DNA from: Betaproteobacteria bacterium
GTDB lineage: Bacteria; Pseudomonadota; Gammaproteobacteria; Burkholderiales; SG8-41
Direction: 5' to 3'
Assembly: GCA_029883965.1 (NCBI GenBank)
Contig: JAOUIN010000069.1
Location: forward strand, 1 to 10,158
DNA length: 10,158 bases
Shown here: in pieces, positions 1 through 6,076 of the stretch
Layout of the letters: each line of letters starts with the position of its first letter
Position numbering within the stretch: position 1 is the first letter of the stretch
Notes under the pieces: model-generated
Seen by the model: only the letters and a program-made list of their open reading frames with translations
The model's database searches: none
What the model was told of the DNA's origin: nothing
Translations under genes and position numbers: made by a program

Positions 1-242
1 AACATCACGAGAGCAAATACTGCGTAGCCGGCCGCACCCGCCAGGAACAGCCGCATGTCACGCGACCCGAACTGCAATGTCCCGCCCCAGAACGCGACCG
101 CCAACAGCAACAGCAATGCCGCCGCTATGCGATACCCGTTGAACAACAGCAACGATCGCCAATAGGCGTCGGGGGGCTTGCCGGCGGGGTCAGGGTCCCG
201 GATGTACTGCCCGGACCGGATTGGCGTTGCGGCGGATTCCAT
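1..242 (-). CDS. PilS-like sensor histidine kinase, N-terminal part only (runs off left edge)
   Basis: The reading frame starts at an ATG (242-240) and stays open to the window edge, giving 80 visible residues. Residues 1-26 form a soluble, proline-rich head. They are followed by YWRSLLLFNGYRI (residues 27-39), which resembles the start of PilS-type sensors. A hydrophobic segment covers about residues 39-57 and a second begins at about residue 63, consistent with the multi-pass membrane sensor domain of PilS. In that family the C-terminal histidine kinase phosphorylates the sigma-54 activator PilR to control type IV pilin genes. The kinase core lies outside the window, so the assignment rests on the N-terminus and on the neighbour: a PP0621-type gene ends 9 nt upstream, which fits a shared operon. 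No strong ribosome binding site is visible, so translation may be coupled to the upstream gene. Confidence 0.72.
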   Translation of the reverse strand, partial: MESAATPIRSGQYIRDPDPAGKPPDAYWRSLLLFNGYRIAAALLLLLAVAFWGGTLQFGSRDMRLFLAGAAGYAVFALVM

Positions 243-251
243 CGGCAGATA

Positions 252-482
252 TCAGCGGGACCTGCGATACTCCCGCTCGTGATCACTCGAGCAGAAGAAC
301 AGTTTCTGCGACTCGATACTGTCGCCCCTGGGCAGATGAACGCCGCAACCGGCACAACGCACCATGTCCTCTGCTCCGGACGCCGCCGGTGGAGGAGTCT
401 CCTCGCGTACACGCCGACGATGCCGGCGCAGCAGCCACCAGGCTGCCGCAAATGCCACTGCAATTAGCAGAATTTTCGCCAT
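252..482 (-). CDS. PP0621-type small membrane-anchored zinc-ribbon-like protein
   Basis: This is a 76-residue protein. Residues 4-18 form one hydrophobic segment, followed by a very basic stretch (RRHRRRVR, residues 19-26) that should stay in the cytoplasm. The C-terminal half has CAGC (C43, C46) and FFCSSDHEREY (C64, H68), a plausible Cys3His metal site. This layout matches the short uncharacterised proteins annotated as PP0621 family, which often sit next to pilS. The frame is open to an upstream ATG at 527, but the ATG at 482 is preferred: it follows a good ribosome binding site (AGGGAGGG) and starts directly at the membrane segment. It lies 9 nt ahead of the pilS-like gene on the same strand. 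The function is unknown; metal binding is inferred from the cysteines and histidine. Confidence 0.8.
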   Translation of the reverse strand: MAKILLIAVAFAAAWWLLRRHRRRVREETPPPAASGAEDMVRCAGCGVHLPRGDSIESQKLFFCSSDHEREYRRSR

Positions 483-626
483 CACCCTCCCTGACTGCCG
501 GACCGACGCTCCCGACCGCGCCGACATTTCCCGGTCATGCGCATTGCCGGCCCTATGCGGCCATGTCCGCGTAGACCGCCAGTTCCCGGATTGTAGCCCG
601 CGACTGCGGCATTCAGTTCAGCTGAT

Positions 627-641
627 TTCAAGCAGTTTGAA
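627..641. repeat. Inverted repeat TTCAA-N5-TTGAA
   Basis: Perfect 5-bp arms are separated by GCAGT. The repeat sits about 31 nt upstream of the possible -10 (590-595) for the PP0621-pilS operon, a position where an operator could act. Arms this short also arise by chance, so the assignment is weak. Confidence 0.25.
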
Positions 642-681
642 GTCCCGCGACCGGTCGCTACACGCGGGCGGGAATACCGGG

Positions 682-708
682 CCGTTCCGGCCGGAATCGC
701 CGGAACGG
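682..708 (-). terminator. GC hairpin downstream of tRNA-Pro
   Basis: Perfect 9-bp arms, CCGTTCCGG and CCGGAACGG, enclose a 9-nt loop. On the minus strand the hairpin starts 14 nt after the encoded CCA end of the tRNA, where a tRNA terminator or processing stem is expected. No U-tract follows it, so intrinsic termination would be weak. Confidence 0.45.
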
Positions 709-722
709 TTTCCCGAAAATCG

Positions 723-799
<77 letters not shown>

Positions 800-813
800 A
801 ATGGCACAAACAA

Positions 814-838
814 GAAGGGCACGTCAGACGTGCCCTTC
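814..838 (-). terminator. Hairpin after ispB, likely intrinsic terminator
   Basis: The perfect inverted repeat GAAGGGCACGTC-A-GACGTGCCCTTC will fold with a small loop. On the minus strand it is followed by TTGTTTGTG, a modest U-rich tail. It starts 2 nt beyond the ispB stop codon. The 5' end of tRNA-Pro is only 14 nt further on, so the hairpin could also act as a processing stem in an ispB-tRNA transcript. Confidence 0.7.
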
Positions 839-840
839 CT

Positions 841-1809
841 TCAATGCGATCGCGTGACCGCGAACGACGCCAATTGTATCAAAGAATCGCGATACTGCGT
901 CGGCGGAATTGCCTGCAGGGCCGCGCCCGCAGCCTCCGCCTCCACCTCAGCCTGGCGGCGCGCATAATCCAGCGCGCCGGTGCGTCGAATCGCCGCGAGC
1001 ACGCCGCCCAGATCGTCGAGTCCGCCCGACGTAACGGCGCGCCGCACCAGTGCCGCCTCTTCTCCTGTGCCTTGGCGCATCACGCAGATCAAGGGCAACG
1101 TCGCCTTGCCTTCAGCCAGATCGTCTCCGACATTCTTGCCTATCGTGCCGGCATCGCCCGAGTAGTCGAGAACATCGTCAATTAGCTGAAAAGCGGTGCC
1201 GAGATGGCCGCCGTATTTCGCCATTGCTTCCTCGGCCTCCGCGGACGCACCCGCCACCATGGCTCCCAATCGGCCGGCAGCCTCGAAAAGTTTTGCGGTC
1301 TTGTAACGAACAACCTGCAAATAACTCGCCTCGTCGAGGTCCGCATTACGGCAGTTCATGAGTTGCAACACTTCGCCCTCAGCGATGACATTGGTTGCGT
1401 CTGCAAGCACGCGCAAAACCCGCATGTCCTCGACGTTCACCATCATCTGGAACGCGCGGGAGTAAACAAAGTCGCCGACCAGAACCGAGGCCGCATTGCC
1501 GAACAGCGTATTGGCGGTCGGCCGGCCGCGCCGCAATGCTGACTCATCAACCACGTCATCATGCAGCAGCGTCGCGGTATGGATGAATTCCACGACCGCG
1601 GCAAGCGTGTGGTGCGCCGTACCCCGGTATCCGAGCGCACCCGCCGTCAGCAATACCAGGGCCGGCCGCAGGCGCTTGCCGCCACTGCCGATGATGTACT
1701 CGGCCACCTGCCGGATTAGCATCACCTCCGAGTGCAGGCGATCGCGGATTACACGATCCACGGCTTGCATGTCGGCGGCTAGCAACTGGCGTAGGTTTTC
1801 GAGGAACAC
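841..1809 (-). CDS. ispB: Octaprenyl/polyprenyl diphosphate synthase
   Basis: This is a trans-type long-chain polyprenyl diphosphate synthase. It extends farnesyl diphosphate with isopentenyl diphosphate units to make the side chain of ubiquinone or menaquinone. From the GTG at 1809 the protein is 322 residues, almost the same as E. coli IspB (323). Family motifs are present in order: GGKRLRP (43-49) for substrate binding, the first aspartate-rich motif DDVVD (84-88), GNAASVLVGDF (104-114), and the second aspartate-rich motif DDVLD (211-215) followed by GKNVGDDLAEGK. The frame is open up to 1944, but homologues begin close to FLENLRQ, so the GTG start is preferred although no clear ribosome binding site precedes it. 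It is divergent from rplU, as in many gammaproteobacteria, and is followed by a hairpin. Confidence 0.95.
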   Translation of the reverse strand: MFLENLRQLLAADMQAVDRVIRDRLHSEVMLIRQVAEYIIGSGGKRLRPALVLLTAGALGYRGTAHHTLAAVVEFIHTATLLHDDVVDESALRRGRPTANTLFGNAASVLVGDFVYSRAFQMMVNVEDMRVLRVLADATNVIAEGEVLQLMNCRNADLDEASYLQVVRYKTAKLFEAAGRLGAMVAGASAEAEEAMAKYGGHLGTAFQLIDDVLDYSGDAGTIGKNVGDDLAEGKATLPLICVMRQGTGEEAALVRRAVTSGGLDDLGGVLAAIRRTGALDYARRQAEVEAEAAGAALQAIPPTQYRDSLIQLASFAVTRSH

Positions 1810-1947
1810 GATGCGGGCGGAAAAGGATGGATGATAACAATATCGGTCGTATACAGGGCACCTTCCCGGAGTCCGCCCTTTTCGGCCACGCCACATAACC
1901 TTATGATTTTTCTCGCATATCCGCCTTAACCGGGCAATCAGCAAGTT

Positions 1948-1976
1948 TTGACTGATCTTCCACAGACTTGTATAAT
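1948..1976 (+). promoter_or_regulatory. Sigma-70 promoter of rplU-rpmA
   Basis: The -35 TTGACT (1948-1953) and a perfect -10 TATAAT (1971-1976) are separated by exactly 17 nt. Transcription should start near 1982-1984, leaving a leader of about 30 nt before the rplU ATG. The promoter lies in the 205-nt gap between the divergent ispB and rplU. No comparably clear promoter for ispB can be seen on the other strand of this gap. Confidence 0.88.
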
Positions 1977-2014
1977 CTTCGGCTTTCTGCAGTTCGAGCT
2001 AAGAGGGGTTTCCC

Positions 2015-2326
2015 ATGTATGCGGTAGTCAAGACCGGCGGCAAACAGTACCGTGTGAGCGCTGGCACCAAAATCAAGGTTGAACAACTGTCGGCTGACGT
2101 CGGATCAGAGGTCACGCTGGACCAGGTGTTGATGATCGCCGAAGACGGCAACGTCAAGCTCGGTACCCCGATGCTGTCAGGCGCAGAGGTTAAAGCGAAA
2201 GTCCTGTCCCAGGGCCGTGGCGACAAAGTACATATTTTTAAAATGCGCCGGCGCAAGCACTATCGGAAATCCCAGGGGCATCGCCAGAATTTCACCGAGC
2301 TCGAGATCACGGGCATCGCAGGTTAA
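2015..2326 (+). CDS. rplU: 50S ribosomal protein L21
   Basis: This is a 103-residue protein, the same length as E. coli L21. It opens with MYAVVKTGGKQYRVSAGTKI, the hallmark L21 N-terminus, and contains FKMRRRKHYRKSQGHRQ (residues 75-91), the basic RNA-binding segment. L21 binds 23S rRNA in the large subunit. The start is well supported by AAGAGGGG (2001-2008), 6 nt before the ATG. It is the first gene of a plus-strand cluster driven by the promoter at 1948-1976; rpmA follows after 12 nt. Confidence 0.99.
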   Translation: MYAVVKTGGKQYRVSAGTKIKVEQLSADVGSEVTLDQVLMIAEDGNVKLGTPMLSGAEVKAKVLSQGRGDKVHIFKMRRRKHYRKSQGHRQNFTELEITGIAG

Positions 2327-2338
2327 GGAGCACACAAC

Positions 2339-2596
2339 ATGGCACATAAAAAAGCAGGCGGCAGTTCGCGTAACGGCCGTGATTCGCAGTCGAAACGCCT
2401 CGGCGTCAAGTGCTTCGGGGGGGAGCTGATCCCTGCCGGCAGCATTATTGTGCGCCAGCGTGGAACGCGTATGCATCCCGGCGAAAATGTCGGCATCGGG
2501 CGTGATCACACGCTGTTCGCCAAAGTCGATGGACGCGTGCAGTTTGCCGAAAAAGGCCCCCAGCAGCGCCAGACCGTGAGCGTCGTTCCCGCCTGA
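2339..2596 (+). CDS. rpmA: 50S ribosomal protein L27
   Basis: This is an 85-residue protein, the same length as E. coli L27. It begins MAHKKAGGSSRNGRDS and carries GSIIVRQRGT (residues 39-48) and GRDHTLFAKVDG. The flexible N-terminal tail of L27 reaches towards the peptidyl transferase centre. There is no cleavable N-terminal extension of the Firmicutes type, because the protein starts directly at MAHKK. AAGGAG (2325-2330) overlaps the rplU stop codon and sets the start. A strong terminator lies 20 nt after its stop codon. Confidence 0.99.
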   Translation: MAHKKAGGSSRNGRDSQSKRLGVKCFGGELIPAGSIIVRQRGTRMHPGENVGIGRDHTLFAKVDGRVQFAEKGPQQRQTVSVVPA

Positions 2597-2615
2597 TCGT
2601 CGAGTGTCTATCCTG

Positions 2616-2646
2616 AAAAGGCCCTGTTGAACGACAGGGCCTTTTT
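2616..2646 (+). terminator. Intrinsic terminator/attenuator between rpmA and obg
   Basis: The stem AAAAGGCCCTGT with ACAGGGCCTTTT forms 12 base pairs (8 of them the GC-rich core 2620-2627/2634-2641) around the 6-nt loop TGAACG. The downstream T-run 2642-2646 gives a classic intrinsic terminator. The obg ribosome binding site AAGG (2651-2654) and ATG (2660) follow at once, so transcription of obg must come from read-through or from an unseen promoter. Confidence 0.92.
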
Positions 2647-2659
2647 ATTTAAGGTCGCC

Positions 2660-3721
2660 ATGAAATTCTTTGACGAAGCGCGAATTGAAGTACATGCCGG
2701 CAAAGGCGGAGACGGGGTTGCCAGCTTCCGGCGTGAGAAGTTTGTCCCGCGCGGCGGCCCTGATGGGGGCGACGGCGGTCGCGGTGGCAGCATCATTGCG
2801 GTGGCCGACCGCAACATCAACACGCTCATCGACTATCGCTACGCCCGTATACACCGAGCAAAAAATGGCCAGAAGGGCATGGGCTCGGACTGCTACGGTC
2901 GCGCCGCCGACGACATCATTCTGCGCATGCCGGTGGGCACGGTCATCAGCGACGCGGATTCCGGTGAGATCGTTGCCGACCTTGCACACGACGGCGCGCG
3001 CGAGGTACTGGCCAAAGGTGGAGCCGGCGGGCTCGGCAACCTGCATTTCAAATCCAGCATCAATCGCGCGCCGCGACAGTTTACCCACGGCGAGCCCGGT
3101 GTCTCGCGTTACCTGAAGCTGGAGCTGAAAGTGCTCGCAGACGTTGGCCTGCTCGGACTGCCCAATGCCGGGAAATCAACGCTGATTCGCGCAATATCCG
3201 CAGCAAGGCCCAAAGTGGCCGACTATCCGTTCACGACGCTGCATCCGAATCTGGGAGTGGTCCGGGTCGACGACAACCGCAGCTTCGTCGTTGCCGACAT
3301 CCCGGGACTGATTGAAGGTGCTGCCGAGGGCGCCGGTCTCGGTCACCAGTTCCTGCGCCATCTTGCGCGCACCCGGCTATTGCTGCATATCATCGACGTT
3401 GCACCCGTCGATCCGGCGGCCGATATCGTACGTGATGCCAAAGCCCTGATCAGGGAGTTGCGCAAGTACGACGAAGCACTCTATCGCAAGCCGCGCTGGC
3501 TGGTATTCAACAAGATCGACATGATCCCCGAGGCTGAACGCGAAAAACGCATCAAGGCACTGCTTCGGCAGTTGGGTGCAAAACGCAAAAGCTATACTAT
3601 CGCCGCAATCAATGGTGAAGGCTGCAGACCGCTGGTCTACGCCGTGATGGACCATTTGCAGACTGATGCGCCGCGAAAAACGGCCGAAAGGAGAAAGGCA
3701 AAGGTGGACGCTGCAACATGA
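2660..3721 (+). CDS. obg: Obg/CgtA family ribosome-associated GTPase
   Basis: This is a 353-residue GTPase that binds the 50S subunit and links ribosome assembly to growth state. The N-terminal Obg fold (about 1-158) is glycine-rich, with GKGGDG (14-19) and GGPDGGDGGRGG (32-43). The G domain follows: P-loop GLPNAGKST (166-174), switch I threonines near 192-193, DIPG (213-216) and NKID (284-287). The ATG at 2660 gives the family start MKFFDEA; an upstream ATG at 2627 lies inside the terminator stem and is rejected. The C-terminal tail is short and basic (RKTAERRKAKVDAAT) rather than long and acidic as in E. coli ObgE (390 residues). The TGA stop overlaps the proB ATG by 4 nt, so the two genes are probably translationally coupled. 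Confidence 0.97.
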   Translation: MKFFDEARIEVHAGKGGDGVASFRREKFVPRGGPDGGDGGRGGSIIAVADRNINTLIDYRYARIHRAKNGQKGMGSDCYGRAADDIILRMPVGTVISDADSGEIVADLAHDGAREVLAKGGAGGLGNLHFKSSINRAPRQFTHGEPGVSRYLKLELKVLADVGLLGLPNAGKSTLIRAISAARPKVADYPFTTLHPNLGVVRVDDNRSFVVADIPGLIEGAAEGAGLGHQFLRHLARTRLLLHIIDVAPVDPAADIVRDAKALIRELRKYDEALYRKPRWLVFNKIDMIPEAEREKRIKALLRQLGAKRKSYTIAAINGEGCRPLVYAVMDHLQTDAPRKTAERRKAKVDAAT

Positions 3722-4854
3722 ACGCGCAGGTGTCGACACCATCGGTTGTCAAGAACGCAAAACGCCTGGTCGTTAAAGTCGGCAGCGGGCTGGTCACCAA
3801 TGCCGGTCTGGGCCTGGATCATGATGCGCTGACCGGCTGGGCGGAACAAATTGCCCGGTTACGCAAAGACGGGCGCGAAGTCGTCCTGGTTTCCAGCGGC
3901 GCCATTGCCGAGGGCATGCAGCGTCTCGGTTGGACGCAACGACCGCACGCACTGCACGAGTTGCAGGCCGCTGCTGCAGTCGGACAAATGGGATTGGTTC
4001 AGGTGTATGCGTCATGCTTCCGCAGCCACAATCTGCTGGCTTCGCAGATCCTGCTGACACACGAGGACCTCGCCGATCGCAAACGCTATCTCAACGCGCG
4101 TTCGACGTTGCGCACGTTACTCGATCTTGGCGTAATCCCGGTGATCAACGAGAACGACACCGTCGCCATCGATGAAATCCGTTTCGGCGACAACGACACG
4201 CTTGCGGCACTGGTCACCAACCTGATCGAAGCCGACACCCTCATCATCCTCACGGACCAGCGAGGGCTGTACAGCGCGGATCCGCGCAAGGATGCCAATG
4301 CCGCACCGGTTACGGACGGTGTCGCCGGAGATCCTTACCTTGAAACCATCGCCGGATCGACCGGCAGCGCCATTGCGCGCGGCGGCATGCTGACCAAGGT
4401 GCTCGCCGCCAAGCGTGCGGCGCGCAGCGGCGCTGATACCGTCATCGCGTGGGGCCGTGAACCCGATGTACTGCTGCGTCTTGCCGCTGGCGAACGCCTC
4501 GGAACGCAATTACTGGCGCAACAGGCTACCGTAGCGGCACGCAAACAATGGCTTGCCGATCACCTGCAGGTACGCGGCAGGATTACGCTTGACGCCGGCG
4601 CAGTCAAGGCGCTGTTGACAGACGGTAAAAGTCTGTTACCGGTCGGCGTCAGCAGTGCATCCGGAAATTTCGAACGCGGCGAGGTGGTGAGTTGCATGGA
4701 TGAGGCCGGCCGCGAAATTGCCCGGGGCCTGATCAACTACGACTATGCCGATACATGCCGCATCCTGCGCACGCCGTCCAGCCAGATCGAGGCGAAACTG
4801 GGCTACATTGATGAGCCGGAGCTCATCCATCGGGATAACCTGGTATTGCTCTGA
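3718..4854 (+). CDS. proB: Glutamate 5-kinase
   Basis: This 378-residue enzyme catalyses the first step of proline synthesis, phosphorylating glutamate to gamma-glutamyl phosphate. The amino-acid kinase domain (about 14-265) shows VVKVGSGLVT (18-27), VLVSSGAIAEG (56-66), PVINENDTVAIDEIRFGDND (141-160), LTDQRGLYSADPR (178-190) and the RGGMLTK loop (221-227). A C-terminal PUA domain (about 285-365) is present, as in E. coli ProB (367 residues), where it influences feedback control. The start overlaps the obg stop in an ATGA arrangement, and AGGAG lies further upstream (3689-3693), so translation coupled to obg is likely. It converges with the CNP1-like gene, with 30 nt between the two stops and no obvious terminator. 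Confidence 0.97.
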   Translation: MNAQVSTPSVVKNAKRLVVKVGSGLVTNAGLGLDHDALTGWAEQIARLRKDGREVVLVSSGAIAEGMQRLGWTQRPHALHELQAAAAVGQMGLVQVYASCFRSHNLLASQILLTHEDLADRKRYLNARSTLRTLLDLGVIPVINENDTVAIDEIRFGDNDTLAALVTNLIEADTLIILTDQRGLYSADPRKDANAAPVTDGVAGDPYLETIAGSTGSAIARGGMLTKVLAAKRAARSGADTVIAWGREPDVLLRLAAGERLGTQLLAQQATVAARKQWLADHLQVRGRITLDAGAVKALLTDGKSLLPVGVSSASGNFERGEVVSCMDEAGREIARGLINYDYADTCRILRTPSSQIEAKLGYIDEPELIHRDNLVLL

Positions 4855-4884
4855 CAGTCCGGCACTCGCCTGCCGAGGCGGCCG

Positions 4885-5415
4885 TCAGCCGCCGAACCCC
4901 GAACGCGGCGGGCCGCGGCGCAGCGCCTCAATGATCTGCCCGGCCGTCTCCATCACTATTTTCCCGCGACATACGTACTCGCCATAGAGCGTAATGTGAT
5001 GAGCATTGACGTCCTTATGTTCGATCTTGTGCCACTCCGGGCGGCGGGCCCGCACCCAGGTCTTGTCTGCGCGCCCGATCGCGTAGTACTTCTGCTCACG
5101 GGATGCACAACGTATGCCCTCATATGACACGTTGGTGGCACCGCCGGCAGTCTTGATGACCAGCGTGTACCGCACAACACTGTCGGCGTCCACGGACACG
5201 GATTTGGAATCGACGAAAAAGCGATGGGGTGTAGCCGCACCGACGTCTAGTGGAATCAGATTTTCGTCGACAGGATACCCCGGCAACTGCGCCTGCATCT
5301 CGCTCCAGGGCTTGATCTCCCGGTCAAAGGCGTAGTCCCATCCTTCCCATTGCGCCTGGGCGAGCCCCGAAAACAGCAAACCGGCAACGACGCAATGCTT
5401 CAGATGGGTTTTCAT
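4885..5415 (-). CDS. CNP1-like family secreted protein
   Basis: This 176-residue protein has a clear signal peptide: MKTHLKH, a hydrophobic core VVAGLLFSGLA, then AQA with likely cleavage before the following Q. The mature part contains FFVDSKSVSVDADSVVRYTL, NVSYEGIRCASREQKYYAIG and WVRARRPEWHKIE, which match the CNP1-like domain named after cryptic neisserial protein 1. No enzymatic role is known for the family; I infer a periplasmic location. Two cysteines of the mature protein (in GIRCAS and EYVCRG) could form a disulfide. The ATG at 5415 is preferred because it gives a standard signal peptide, though one at 5424 is also in frame. It lies 65 nt downstream of the DUF3501 gene, with TAGAAT (a possible -10) in the gap, so it may have its own promoter. 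Confidence 0.85.
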   Translation of the reverse strand: MKTHLKHCVVAGLLFSGLAQAQWEGWDYAFDREIKPWSEMQAQLPGYPVDENLIPLDVGAATPHRFFVDSKSVSVDADSVVRYTLVIKTAGGATNVSYEGIRCASREQKYYAIGRADKTWVRARRPEWHKIEHKDVNAHHITLYGEYVCRGKIVMETAGQIIEALRRGPPRSGFGG

Positions 5416-5480
5416 TCCGCTCATCAGTGAAATTCTACCCGCAACTACCAGCCTGCCGCGAGCCGCCGTGCCGGAAAGGG

Positions 5481-6068
5481 CTACCGGGAAAAATCGGCAA
5501 GCAAAGACGCGCGCATCGCCCCGGTAATTTGAGGCACGGCTGCGACATAGTTCGGATGATCCACGCCCACCGCCAGCGCGGCGCCCCCGCGCAATGCGGC
5601 GATCATGGTCCTGTCGAGTTCGAAGCGGAGAAAATGTACCGCCGAGGTTTTCTGCCCGTTGTCACGCTCAAGATCCTCATCCGCGAGGGCGTATACGCGG
5701 TCGAAATCCCCCGCCTGCACCCAGACACGGTCCTCTATCCCGATCAACTGAGTCAGCATGACCCGGCGTTCGCTTTCGTCCGGGTATTCGATCATCATCG
5801 TCGCTTTCCAGTTGCTGCCATCCGGAACCAGCGGATTGTAGGCGCCCAGTTCATCATTGATGCCCTCTTCTTCGAAAATGCGCTCTGCACGAAGCATCTC
5901 CTGCACCTGGTAACGGATCGTCAGTTCGTCCTCGAAAATCAGCGTCACGTGCTCGCCCAGTTGCAGTGTGCGATCCTTCTTGTGCGCCATGACTTTGGCG
6001 CGAAATTCGGGGCGCGCCTTAGCGTAAGTTTCAAGGGACATCAACGTGTCCGGTTTAATAAGTGACAT
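5481..6068 (-). CDS. DUF3501 family protein
   Basis: This 195-residue soluble protein has no signal peptide or membrane segment. Recognisable blocks are MSLIKPDTLMSLETYAKARP at the start, LGEHVTLIFEDELTIRYQVQ (37-56), EMLRAERIFEEEGINDELGA (57-76), and SAVHFLRFEL (142-151) followed by GVDHPNY (168-174). These match DUF3501, whose function is unknown. The ATG at 6068 follows GAGGAA with 4 nt between; a TTG at 6080 in the same frame is a less likely start. Only 8 nt separate it from the stop of the GlpC/HdrD-like gene, so the two are surely co-transcribed. In other genomes this family is repeatedly found beside a rubrerythrin and such an Fe-S protein, which suggests a joint redox role (inference). 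The conserved His and acidic residues could bind metal, but this is a guess. Confidence 0.88.
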   Translation of the reverse strand: MSLIKPDTLMSLETYAKARPEFRAKVMAHKKDRTLQLGEHVTLIFEDELTIRYQVQEMLRAERIFEEEGINDELGAYNPLVPDGSNWKATMMIEYPDESERRVMLTQLIGIEDRVWVQAGDFDRVYALADEDLERDNGQKTSAVHFLRFELDRTMIAALRGGAALAVGVDHPNYVAAVPQITGAMRASLLADFSR

Positions 6069-6076
6069 ATCGTTCC

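Larger units (their letters stand above)
483..722 (-). other. Non-coding stretch between tRNA-Pro and the PP0621-type gene
   Basis: I see no convincing gene here; the open frames that cross it are shadows that run through the tRNA and ispB. It should hold the promoter of the PP0621-pilS operon on the minus strand. A possible -10 (TACAAT, minus strand of 590-595) is visible, but no good -35 lies 16-18 nt upstream of it. It also holds an inverted repeat (627-641), a perfect 12-bp palindrome GCGACCGGTCGC (647-658) and a GC hairpin (682-708). Confidence 0.45.

Noticed and set aside
1810..1944. N-terminal extension of IspB by 45 residues
   Set aside because: The frame is open, but the extra residues do not resemble any IspB, and the GTG at 1809 gives the expected length.
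2627..2659. Obg start at the upstream ATG (2627)
   Set aside because: This ATG lies at the inner end of the terminator stem and adds 11 residues not found in the family; MKFFDEA at 2660 is the conserved start.
4855..4884. Bidirectional terminator between the convergent proB and CNP1-like genes
   Set aside because: Only weak complementarity is visible in the 30-nt gap and there is no U-tract on either strand.
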